DNA of 5,156 nt. Origin: a bacterium. GTDB taxonomy: Bacteria; Verrucomicrobiota; Verrucomicrobiia; Limisphaerales; UBA11358. Made by a program: the position numbers and the translations under genes. The notes beneath the pieces are model-generated. The model was given only the letters and a program-made list of their open reading frames with translations. It was not told the DNA's origin and ran no database searches. The stretch is from positions 1 through 5,156 of the forward strand of contig JAJXXI010000653.1 in the NCBI GenBank assembly GCA_021781185.1. Direction: 5' to 3'. Positions 1 through 5,156 of the stretch are shown piece after piece (within the stretch, counting starts at the first letter, position 1; each line of letters starts with the position of its first letter).

Positions 1-109
1 CGACAACCCAGCGTTCCAGTTCCAGACGATCCGCAGAATCCAAGGTAATCGGTTGGGCAATTCGTGACACGCGCTCACAATATACTCGAAAATCAATACC
101 TTCAGTCAT
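1..109 (-). CDS. Probable IS630-family transposase, N-terminal part, cut by window edge
   Basis: An ATG at 107-109 on the minus strand opens a frame that stays open to the left edge (36 full codons). The visible protein starts MTEGIDFRVYCERV and continues with PITLDSADRLELERWVV. The second block, an 'ITL..ADR.ELERWV' pattern, closely resembles the start of IS630-family (DDE, Tc1/mariner-like) transposases, whose N-terminus is a helix-turn-helix DNA-binding region. The catalytic DDE part lies outside the window and was not seen. No Shine-Dalgarno is visible; the bases before the ATG are TGTCTCACAA. The frame begins only 38 bases after the folD stop on the same strand, which fits a mobile element inserted just behind folD. 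Sequence resemblance is from memory and the fragment is short, so another helix-turn-helix protein is possible. Confidence 0.55.
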   Translation of the reverse strand, partial: MTEGIDFRVYCERVSRIAQPITLDSADRLELERWVV

Positions 110-127
110 TTGTGAGACACTACACTA
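1..127 (-). mobile_element. Possible end of an IS630-like insertion sequence
   Basis: If the frame at 1-109 is an IS630 transposase, the element's end should lie in the short stretch between it and folD. IS630 elements insert at and duplicate a TA dinucleotide; TA occurs at 121-122 and 126-127, followed on the minus strand by GTGTCTCACAAATG leading into the start codon. Short 5' leaders of this kind are usual for the family. The other end, the matching inverted repeat and the second TA are outside the window, so the boundary is only a guess. Confidence 0.3.
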
Positions 128-146
128 ATCAATTCGTCAAGAATTG

Positions 147-1040
147 TCAGTTGGCTTTCATTTCCGCCGCGCGGACGGTGTTTTGCAAAAGCATCGCGAT
201 GGTCATTGGACCAACACCGCCGGGGTTCGGCGTGATTTTGGCGGCAATGGGTAAAATATTTTTGTAGTCCACGTCGCCGACGAGCTTGGTGCCGGTTTTG
301 GACGAGGCATCCGACACGCGGTTCACGCCCACGTCCATCACCACGACGCCGGGTTTGACCATGTCTGCCTTCAAAAACTCCGGCACGCCCATCGCGGCCA
401 CGATGATGTCGGCGCGCAGGCAATGCGCCTTGATGTCGCGCGTGGCCGAATGACAAATGGTAACGGTGCTGTTGGCGGCATTCCCTTTCTGGCAAAGCAT
501 GGCAGCCATCGGCTTGCCCACAATGTTGCCGCGGCCGAGGATTACAACTTCCGCCCCATCGGTTTTCACGCCGGACCGGACGAGCAGTTCCACAACCCCG
601 GCGGGCGTGCAGGGCTTGAAGCCGGTCGGATCGCCAAGCATGAGCTTGCCGACGTTCACGGGATGGAAACCATCCACGTCTTTCGTCGGCAGCACGGTGG
701 AGAAGACGACGGATTCGCGAATCTGTTTGGGCAGCGGCGCCTGCACGAGGATGCCGTGCAGGTGCGCGGCGGCGTTCAGTTTTGCAATCAACGCGAGCAA
801 ATCCGCTTCAGTCGTGGCTTCGGGCAAAACATGCGTTTCGGAGACGATGCCGAGTTCGGCGCAGGCTTTTTCCTTGCGTCCAACATACACTTTGGACGCC
901 GGATCTTCCCCGACGCGCACGAACGCCAGACCAGGCGTGACACCGCTGCCCTTCAGGTTCGCGACACGAACAGCAAGTTCCTTCTGGATCTGCGCCGCGA
1001 TGGCACGCCCATCAACGACGTTGGAGAGGCTGGGTTCCAC
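147..1040 (-). CDS. folD: Bifunctional methylenetetrahydrofolate dehydrogenase / methenyltetrahydrofolate cyclohydrolase
   Basis: FolD converts 5,10-methylene-tetrahydrofolate to 10-formyl-tetrahydrofolate in two steps in the cytosol, with NADP+ as usual cofactor, feeding purine synthesis and initiator tRNA formylation. The 297-residue product is full length (E. coli FolD is 288). The N-terminal catalytic domain begins at VVDGRAIAAQ (8-17). It carries SKVYVGRKEKAC (49-60), with the catalytic Lys at 56 and neighbouring Tyr52, then GILVQAPLP (96-104, Gln100) and KDVDGFHP (120-127, Asp123). The dinucleotide-binding segment is ILGRGNIVGKPMA (168-180); many homologues have Ser where Gly171 stands. 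The C-terminal signature is PGGVGPMTIAMLL (273-285). The start is GTG at 1038-1040, the only start found before the conserved VVDGR block. It lies inside the 3' end of the upstream SH3 gene (29-base overlap), suggesting translational coupling. There is no clear ribosome binding site. It is the last gene of the apparent operon. Confidence 0.97.
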   Translation of the reverse strand: MEPSLSNVVDGRAIAAQIQKELAVRVANLKGSGVTPGLAFVRVGEDPASKVYVGRKEKACAELGIVSETHVLPEATTEADLLALIAKLNAAAHLHGILVQAPLPKQIRESVVFSTVLPTKDVDGFHPVNVGKLMLGDPTGFKPCTPAGVVELLVRSGVKTDGAEVVILGRGNIVGKPMAAMLCQKGNAANSTVTICHSATRDIKAHCLRADIIVAAMGVPEFLKADMVKPGVVVMDVGVNRVSDASSKTGTKLVGDVDYKNILPIAAKITPNPGGVGPMTIAMLLQNTVRAAEMKAN

Positions 1041-2217
1041 TGATGGTTTGTTGGCTGGCGCGCGGGCTTTGGATTTTATTATAAGCGGCCGGCGGGTTGG
1101 CGTTCACCACGTAAATGCGTTGAACCGTCATCACCGGCGTGGCTCCCCAGCGGGCTGCCATGCCTTCTTCACCGGTTACAATGATCTGCGCGCCATTGTA
1201 GCGGGAGAGATCCAGATTGGTGGTCGGCGAATAAAGGTAATCAATCGGGTTGCCGGTGGCCGGATCGTAAAGTTCGTAGGCGGTGGGCGCAACCAGGCTG
1301 GTGGAGGAACGGACATTGCCTTCATGCGTGGCAACGCGCGGCGGGGGCGGATTCGTATCCACCACCGCAGGCTCCGGCTCCATGGTCATCGCAACCGCCG
1401 GTGCGCTGGCGGGAGCAGCCGGCGCTGTCGCTGGAGGCGGAGTTGAGACAACCGGTTGGGCGGCCGCCACAATTGTGGTGGTGGGCGCAGCAGCCTGAGC
1501 CACCGGAGTTGTCTCAGGCATGGTTGCCGGCACCGGCTGGGCCGGAATGACACTCTGGTCAAGATACATGGCGGCAACGAAGGCAAACGCGTTGGTCGGC
1601 GGCTCAATCTCCATCCAGTTTTTCTTGCCGGCGACTTCGGTGACGACCGTGCCCTTTTCGATAGTGCCGATGACGCTGTAATTTTCGCCCGGCCCGGCGC
1701 GCAGATTGAGACGGCGGGCGGTGACGGTCTTGGTGGCGGCATCCACAAAGTGGGAACTCACCCAGACCTTGGAGCCGGACGGCAGGGCGATTTTCACCCA
1801 TTGCGCCGGTTCATCCAACGCGTGCTTGTCCAAATTGATCTGCGAAATGACGGTGACCGAGTCACCTTTCTTGAGATGCCCAATCACTTCGCCCTTCAAA
1901 CCCGCTTGGCCGCGCACGTTGAGGTTCGGCGAAACGACCGTCGCAGAACCAGGAACCAAGGTCATGGTCGGCTCGGAAATTTTTTTGACGTGCTTGACCG
2001 TCTTCCTCTCCGCCTTCTTCTTTTTGGGGACGGAGGATTTCTTCTCTGGTGCCGTTTTCTCCGGCGCGGCAACCGCTTCAGGAGTGGCGCTTTCCGCCGC
2101 AGCAGGCGCAGCGACGGTGGCCGGAGCCGGAATTTCCGGCAGAGTGTTTGTGTTTACTTGGGCAATGGCGCTTGTGGCGATCATCGTGCCCAAAACCAAC
2201 CAGCAATTTGTTTTCAT
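1012..2217 (-). CDS. Secreted protein with two bacterial SH3 domains and an uncharacterised C-terminal domain
   Basis: The 401-residue protein starts with a short Sec signal peptide: MKTNC, a hydrophobic stretch, and a likely cleavage after AIA near residue 19. An Ala/Pro/Glu linker (about 25-60) and a Lys-rich segment (KKSSVPKKKKAERK, 59-72, then KHVKK) follow. Bacterial SH3 repeat 1 is at about 90-160 (SPNLNVRGQAG, VIGHLKKGD, WVKI, VWVSSHFV). Repeat 2 is at about 163-220 (RRLNLRAGPGENYSVIGTIEKG, shown here in two blocks: RRLNLRAGPGENY and SVIGTIEKG). Such repeats commonly bind peptidoglycan or other cell-wall ligands in the periplasm. A low-complexity Ala/Pro/Thr linker spans about 223-298. 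A compact C-terminal region (about 300-375) contains VAPTAYELYDPATG, YLYSPTTNLDLSRY and QIIVTGEEG. I do not know its function. The start ATG overlaps the stop of the upstream pseudouridine synthase gene as ATGA. No enzyme motif is seen, so the role is probably structural or wall-binding. Confidence 0.88.
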   Translation of the reverse strand: MKTNCWLVLGTMIATSAIAQVNTNTLPEIPAPATVAAPAAAESATPEAVAAPEKTAPEKKSSVPKKKKAERKTVKHVKKISEPTMTLVPGSATVVSPNLNVRGQAGLKGEVIGHLKKGDSVTVISQINLDKHALDEPAQWVKIALPSGSKVWVSSHFVDAATKTVTARRLNLRAGPGENYSVIGTIEKGTVVTEVAGKKNWMEIEPPTNAFAFVAAMYLDQSVIPAQPVPATMPETTPVAQAAAPTTTIVAAAQPVVSTPPPATAPAAPASAPAVAMTMEPEPAVVDTNPPPPRVATHEGNVRSSTSLVAPTAYELYDPATGNPIDYLYSPTTNLDLSRYNGAQIIVTGEEGMAARWGATPVMTVQRIYVVNANPPAAYNKIQSPRASQQTISGTQPLQRR

Positions 2218-2924
2218 ATGTCTGATGTTAAAGTTTTAATTTCCACCGCATTCAACGTCCGCCATTTCCCGGGCTTCAATTCGCCGAGCCGGATTTTTCC
2301 GATCTGCGTCCGCTGCAATGTTTTCACCGTCAACGCCTGCGATTCAAATAGTCGCCGCACCTCGCGGTTCTTGCCCTCGCCGAGTTCCAATTCCACCACG
2401 CATTTGGCGCGGGTCTTGGAAAGGATCTTCGCCGAAAGCGCTTTCAACCGTTCCCCCTCGTGAAATATGCCCTTTTTGAACAGCTCCAGCATTGCCGGCG
2501 TGACCTCACCCTCGACGGTGGCCAGATACTTTTTCCGGATGCCGTAGCGCGGATGCGTCAGGCGCAGGGCGAATTGTCCATCATTGGTGAGAAAAATCAA
2601 TCCCTCGCTGTTGTAATCCAGACGACCGACGGATTGAACGGTCTCCCATTCGCGCGGCAACAGGTCGTAAATCGTCGGCCGGTCCAATTCATCCTTGCGC
2701 GAACAAACGCAACCAACGGGCTTGTTCAGGGCGGCGTAGATGAGCTTTTTGGCGCGGACCAATTTGCCGTCCACCGCCACCTGGTCATGCTTGGGATCCA
2801 CCTTGGAGCCAAGCAGGCGCACGACCTGGCCGTTGACGGAGACCCGTCCGGCCAAAATATACTGCTCGCCGGCCCGGCGGGAAGCCACACCGGCGTCGGC
2901 GAGAAATTTTTGGAGGCGAACCAT
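2214..2924 (-). CDS. rluB: rRNA pseudouridine synthase, RsuA/RluB/RluF family
   Basis: This enzyme isomerises a specific uridine to pseudouridine in ribosomal RNA. The 236-residue product starts with an S4 RNA-binding domain (VRLQKFLADAGVASRRAGE, 2-20, to about residue 58). The catalytic domain follows, with YAALNKPVGCVCS (63-75) and the family signature GRLDYNSEGLIFLTNDG (100-116), where Asp103 is the catalytic aspartate. The late motif GEGKNREVRRLF (182-193) matches the usual G.NRQVRR motif. Length fits RsuA and the shorter RluB proteins (about 230-250) better than E. coli RluB (about 290). The LNKP..... RPTIYDLLP pattern favours RluB (23S rRNA) over RsuA (16S), but the exact target base cannot be read from sequence. 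No Shine-Dalgarno precedes the ATG. The gene sits 88 bases after the small basic protein gene, and its stop overlaps the start of the SH3 gene by 4 bases, so these genes are probably co-transcribed. Confidence 0.93.
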   Translation of the reverse strand: MVRLQKFLADAGVASRRAGEQYILAGRVSVNGQVVRLLGSKVDPKHDQVAVDGKLVRAKKLIYAALNKPVGCVCSRKDELDRPTIYDLLPREWETVQSVGRLDYNSEGLIFLTNDGQFALRLTHPRYGIRKKYLATVEGEVTPAMLELFKKGIFHEGERLKALSAKILSKTRAKCVVELELGEGKNREVRRLFESQALTVKTLQRTQIGKIRLGELKPGKWRTLNAVEIKTLTSDI

Positions 2925-3012
2925 TGGTATTTGCGATGGCCGGGTGCCAATTCATGATCAAGCGCATCCTGCCGGCCCAATCAAGCGTTGCAAACCGCAA
3001 CCCGCAAATTGG

Positions 3013-3168
3013 TCAGGCTTCCGGCTTGGTTTTGCGGAGGCCGGTAATCTTGTCGCCGGCCTTGCGATGGCCGCGCTTTTCGAGGAGGGCCGTGCGTTCA
3101 AAACGTTTGAGAACATTGCGCTTGCCGCCCAAAGTGGAGGCCGCGCGGAGGCTGCGATGCTGTGACAT
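3013..3168 (-). CDS. Small basic protein, Verrucomicrobia/Chlamydiae type (51 aa)
   Basis: An ATG at 3166-3168 opens a 51-codon frame ending in TGA at 3013-3015. The protein begins MSQHRSLRAASTLGGKRNVL, continues KRFERTALLEKRGHRKAGDK and ends ITGLRKTKPEA. It has 15 Lys/Arg against 4 acidic residues (net about +11), with no signal peptide or membrane segment. I recognise the pattern 'MSQH.SLR..S..G.KRNVLKRFER...L.KRG...G..VTGLRKTKPE' as that of a small basic protein conserved across Verrucomicrobia and related to a chlamydial family. I recall this as a TIGRFAM model near TIGR04137; this is from memory. Size and charge suggest an RNA or ribosome partner, and its place directly upstream of an rRNA-modifying enzyme agrees, but the function is not established here. 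It lies at the head of the minus-strand cluster. No Shine-Dalgarno is visible before the ATG (ACAAATACTTAT). Confidence 0.85.
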   Translation of the reverse strand: MSQHRSLRAASTLGGKRNVLKRFERTALLEKRGHRKAGDKITGLRKTKPEA

Positions 3169-3175
3169 ATAAGTA

Positions 3176-3203
3176 TTTGTTAAATCTTTTGTTTTTTGTT
3201 AAA
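3176..3203. repeat. Two direct 9-bp repeats in the divergent intergenic region
   Basis: TTTGTTAAA occurs perfectly at 3176-3184 and 3195-3203, a 19-base period close to two helical turns. Both copies overlap the candidate -35 and -10 of the plus-strand gene and lie 8-35 bases upstream of the minus-strand small-protein start. They could be a regulator site or just low-complexity AT-rich DNA. Confidence 0.4.
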
Positions 3204-3205
3204 AC
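3177..3205 (+). promoter_or_regulatory. Candidate sigma70-like promoter for the HDOD response regulator gene
   Basis: TTGTTA (3177-3182) and TAAAAC (3200-3205) each match the -35 and -10 consensus at 4 of 6 positions and are separated by exactly 17 bases. The region is AT-rich between two divergent genes, and the -10 lies 81 bases before the ATG at 3287. AT-rich DNA gives such matches by chance, and vegetative promoter consensus in this phylum is not well known to me. Confidence 0.3.
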
Positions 3206-3228
3206 GGAAAGCAAGCATATCAGAACAC

Positions 3229-3240
3229 TGCGGTGCCGCA
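3229..3240. repeat. Short inverted repeat TGCGG-TG-CCGCA upstream of the HDOD gene
   Basis: A perfect 5-bp inverted repeat with a 2-base centre stands out as GC-rich in AT-rich surroundings, 46 bases before the ATG at 3287. The 2-base loop is too tight for a good RNA hairpin, so an operator half-site pair would be the more likely reading if it is functional at all. Confidence 0.25.
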
Positions 3241-3286
3241 ATGGGAAACTGTGTGGCCGGGAAAATTGCTTGAAAAACATTTCAGC

Positions 3287-4477
3287 ATGAAACGAATCCT
3301 GTTCGTGGAAGATAACGAAGTATTGCTTCAGCTTTATCGCATCCTGCTGGCCGGCGAAAGCGACCGGTGGGAAACCGCCGTGGCACCGGACGGCCAGACG
3401 GCAATGGAACTGCTCCGCCAGGCGGCGTTTGACGTCGTTGCCGCCGACATGCAGATGCCCGGCATGAGCGGCATCGAACTGCTCACCGAAATTCGCAAAC
3501 TATATCCGCAAATCTCGCGCATCATCATCTCCGGTGCCACCGACCAGGCCGAGGCCGCCGATTCTTTGAACTGCACACATCAGTTCATCCCGAAGCCGTT
3601 TGACGTAAAAACGCTCAAGTCCGCCCTCGCCCGCATCAGCAGCCTTGATTCTTATCTCAAAGACGACAAGCTCCGCGGCCTGGCCGGAAAAATGCACGCC
3701 CTGCCCAGCTTCCCGATGCTCTATCACCAGATCATCCAAGAAATCGAATCTCCAAAATCCTCCATTCAGGGAATCGCCCAAATCATCGCCCAAGACCCCG
3801 GCATCACGACAAAAATTTTCCGGATCGCCAATTCCGCCGCGTTCGGCCACTCCAAACCGGTCAACGACCCCGTGGAAGCCGTGCAACAACTCGGCATGAG
3901 CACCGTGCGTTCGCTTGTCCTTTCCGCGCAAGTTTATTCCAGCTTCCGTTCCGCGCCGCTGAAAAGATTTTCCGCCGACGCGCTCTGGACCCATCTGATG
4001 AAATGCGGTGAACTGGCCCGCACCATCATGCGTCTCGAACGCGCCACCTTCATCGAATCCGAGGAGGCATTCACCGCCGGCATGTTGCATGACATGGGCA
4101 AACTCATGCTCGCCGACAGCCTGCCGAAAGAATTTGAAGCAGCCCTGATGCTGGCCGAAAAGGAGAAAATCCCGCTGCCCGAAGCCGAACTCGAAATTTT
4201 TGGTGCCACGCACGCCGGTCTAGCCGCCTATCTGTTCGGCTTGTGGGGGCTGCCTGCTGCGGTCGTCGAAGCCGTTGCGTTTCATCACACGCCGGAAAGG
4301 AGCGACCTGAAAAAATTCAGCGCCCTTACCGCCGTCCACGTCGCCAACGCGCTTTGCAGCAAAGCGGAAACAGCCAGGTTGAATCTGGATTACCTCGCCC
4401 AAATCGGCGTCACCGACCGGCTTGACGACTGGCGCGAAACCGCCGCGAAATTGGAGACGGACAAATCATTTGGCTGA
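3287..4477 (+). CDS. Response regulator with receiver and HDOD output domains
   Basis: The 396-residue cytosolic protein starts with a CheY-like receiver (about 1-118). The acidic pair Glu8-Asp9 lies in LFVEDNE, the phosphoacceptor is Asp54 in VAADMQMPGMSG, the Ser/Thr switch position is Ser82 (IISGAT), and the conserved Lys is 103 in IPKPFD. A short linker leads to an HDOD domain (about 130-330) with the family's LPSFPMLYHQI and IAQIIAQDPGITTKIFRIAN blocks. It also has VRSLVLS, the GMLHDMGKLML motif (His268-Asp269), GATHAGLAAYLFGLWGLP (306-323) and FHH (332-334). HDOD proteins are signalling outputs linked in various bacteria to motility, chemotaxis and stress control; most are thought to be non-enzymatic scaffolds. 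The ATG at 3287 was chosen because the receiver fold begins exactly there (MKRILFVEDN); an in-frame GTG at 3233 would add 18 residues of no known domain. No histidine kinase is adjacent, so it is an orphan regulator here. The gene is transcribed away from the small basic protein cluster. Confidence 0.93.
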   Translation: MKRILFVEDNEVLLQLYRILLAGESDRWETAVAPDGQTAMELLRQAAFDVVAADMQMPGMSGIELLTEIRKLYPQISRIIISGATDQAEAADSLNCTHQFIPKPFDVKTLKSALARISSLDSYLKDDKLRGLAGKMHALPSFPMLYHQIIQEIESPKSSIQGIAQIIAQDPGITTKIFRIANSAAFGHSKPVNDPVEAVQQLGMSTVRSLVLSAQVYSSFRSAPLKRFSADALWTHLMKCGELARTIMRLERATFIESEEAFTAGMLHDMGKLMLADSLPKEFEAALMLAEKEKIPLPEAELEIFGATHAGLAAYLFGLWGLPAAVVEAVAFHHTPERSDLKKFSALTAVHVANALCSKAETARLNLDYLAQIGVTDRLDDWRETAAKLETDKSFG

Positions 4478-4485
4478 AATTAAAA

Positions 4486-4509
4486 AGCGGCGGTCAAACG
4501 ACCGCCGCT
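4486..4509 (-). terminator. Rho-independent terminator of dapL, between convergent genes
   Basis: A perfect 10-bp stem (AGCGGCGGTC at 4486-4495, GACCGCCGCT at 4500-4509) closes a 4-base loop (4496-4499). On the minus strand it is followed at once by TTTTTA (the plus-strand A-run at 4482-4486), the classic intrinsic terminator form for dapL, whose stop is 29 bases before the stem. On the plus strand the stem lies 8 bases after the HDOD gene stop but has no adjacent T-tract; a TTTTT run starts only 13 bases later. It may therefore act weakly in that direction. Confidence 0.85.
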
Positions 4510-4537
4510 GTGGAAATTCAATTTTTGACCGCGCGTT

Positions 4538-5156
4538 TCACCACTTCAACGTCTGCAACCGCTGCGCCACTTCCTCCGCATTGGCGCGGCTGTTGAAGGC
4601 GCTAATGCGGAAATAGCCTTCGCCTTTCGAGCCGAAGCCGCTGCCGGGCGTGATGACCACGTTCGCTTCGTTCAGGATCTTGTCAAACGCCTGCCAACTG
4701 GTGACGCCCTTGGGCGTGCGCACCCAGATGTAAGGCGCATTGACGCCACCAAATACTTTCAGACCGGCTTTCTTCGCGCCCTTGCGAAGCACTTCCGCGT
4801 TGCCGAGATAATGTTGGACGAGTTCGGCCACCTGCGCCTTGCCTTCAGGTGAATACAGCGCCTCTGCCGCGCGCTGGACGATGTAGCACACGCCGTTGAA
4901 TTTCGTCGTTGTGCGACGGTTCCAGAGCGGATGCAGCGGCTGCGCCTCGCCGTTCTTGGTATAGGCGTTGAGCGATTTCGGGACGACCGTGAACGCGCAG
5001 CGCGTGCCGGTAAAACCACCGTTCTTCGAAAAACTGCGGAATTCAATCGCGCAATCCCGCGCGCCGGGAATTTCATAAATGGAATGCGGCATGCCCGGCT
5101 CGGTGATGTAAGCCTCGTAGGCCGCATCGAACAAAATGACCGCCTTGTGCTCCAGC
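4538..5156 (-). CDS. dapL: LL-diaminopimelate aminotransferase, C-terminal half (start outside window)
   Basis: DapL is a PLP enzyme that converts tetrahydrodipicolinate directly to LL-diaminopimelate with glutamate as amino donor, bypassing the succinylase or acetylase steps of lysine and peptidoglycan-precursor synthesis. The visible 205 residues run in frame from the right edge to TGA at 4538-4540; the family is about 400-410 residues. Near the edge is [13 protein letters not shown], with the Asp and Tyr that contact the PLP ring. Next come [20 protein letters not shown] and then [19 protein letters not shown]; the Schiff-base Lys is encoded at 5024-5026. Near the C-terminus [11 protein letters not shown] holds the arginine that class I/II aminotransferases use for the substrate carboxylate. 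The [18 protein letters not shown] wording points to DapL rather than aspartate aminotransferase. A methionine-like start at 5134 is a TTG inside the domain and is not the true start. Its product ends LQTLKW, followed by the strong terminator. Confidence 0.93.
   Translation of the reverse strand, partial: LEHKAVILFDAAYEAYITEPGMPHSIYEIPGARDCAIEFRSFSKNGGFTGTRCAFTVVPKSLNAYTKNGEAQPLHPLWNRRTTTKFNGVCYIVQRAAEALYSPEGKAQVAELVQHYLGNAEVLRKGAKKAGLKVFGGVNAPYIWVRTPKGVTSWQAFDKILNEANVVITPGSGFGSKGEGYFRISAFNSRANAEEVAQRLQTLKW

Larger units (their letters stand above)
3169..3286. other. Divergent intergenic region, AT-rich
   Basis: This 118-base gap must hold the promoters of both the minus-strand small basic protein cluster and the plus-strand HDOD gene. 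Its left half is strongly AT-rich (T-runs at 3187-3200). A plausible plus-strand promoter is listed separately. On the minus strand I found no convincing -35/-10 pair, although AACAAATACTTAT directly before the ATG is AT-rich and would leave a very short leader. No RNA gene or riboswitch-like fold is evident. Confidence 0.6.

Noticed and set aside
130..146. 6-bp inverted repeat CAATTC-gtcaa-GAATTG directly after the folD stop, considered as a terminator
   Set aside because: The stem is short and AT-rich and has no T-run behind it on the minus strand.
457..2463. Two long plus-strand open frames (457-1446 and 1456-2463) opposite folD, the SH3 gene and the pseudouridine synthase gene
   Set aside because: Their translations are Arg/Gly/Ala-rich with no domain, and they lie fully antisense to well-recognised genes; they are shadows of GC-rich coding sequence.
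2987..3001. Hairpin GTTGC-aaacc-GCAAC between the small basic protein gene and rluB, considered as an internal terminator
   Set aside because: Only 5 bp, no T-tract on either side, so it should not stop transcription in the operon.
2925..3012. 88-base gap between rluB and the small basic protein gene searched for another small gene or a promoter
   Set aside because: No convincing open frame, promoter pair or RNA fold was found.
3233..3286. GTG start at 3233 extending the HDOD regulator by 18 residues
   Set aside because: The receiver domain begins exactly at the ATG at 3287, and the added residues have no domain character; the GTG also lies inside the small inverted repeat.
3500..4213. 237-codon minus-strand frame inside the HDOD gene
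   Set aside because: It is His/Gly/Phe-rich without known motifs and is antisense to a clear receiver-HDOD gene.
1..5156. CRISPR array, tRNA or rRNA, defence gene cluster, retron-like or other new system
   Set aside because: No regularly spaced repeats, RNA gene signatures or defence-type proteins were seen; the gene content is mainly housekeeping and signalling.

Overview
The window looks like a chromosomal fragment of a PVC-group bacterium, most likely Verrucomicrobiota (Limisphaerales/Pedosphaera-like, by inference). The evidence is an LL-diaminopimelate aminotransferase (dapL), a 51-residue highly basic protein resembling the 'small basic protein' family I know from Verrucomicrobia and Chlamydiae, an SH3-repeat secreted protein of verrucomicrobial style, and an orphan response regulator with an HDOD output domain. 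The DNA is moderately GC-rich, and no start codon has a clear Shine-Dalgarno sequence.

Layout, left to right. Positions 1-109 (minus strand) hold the first 36 codons of what looks like an IS630-family transposase, cut by the window edge; the end of that element probably lies near 121-127, just past the stop of folD. Positions 147-3168 carry four minus-strand genes that read as one operon in the order small basic protein (3168-3013), RluB/RsuA-type pseudouridine synthase (2924-2214), periplasmic SH3-repeat protein (2217-1012) and folD (1040-147). The synthase and SH3 genes overlap by 4 bases, and the SH3 gene and folD overlap by 29 bases, with folD starting at GTG. An AT-rich divergent intergenic region (3169-3286) separates this cluster from a plus-strand response regulator/HDOD gene (3287-4477). 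A strong hairpin with a T-tract on the minus strand (4486-4509) lies between that gene and the convergent 3' half of dapL (4538 to the right edge).

The operon joins ribosome or RNA functions (small basic protein, rRNA pseudouridylation), an envelope protein and one-carbon metabolism. That is housekeeping content with no obvious common pathway. The HDOD regulator is a signalling protein whose partner kinase is not in the window. dapL supplies meso-diaminopimelate precursor for lysine and peptidoglycan. I see no defence system, CRISPR array, tRNA or rRNA. The least understood items are the conserved-looking C-terminal domain of the SH3 protein, the small basic protein, and the repeat-bearing divergent intergenic region.
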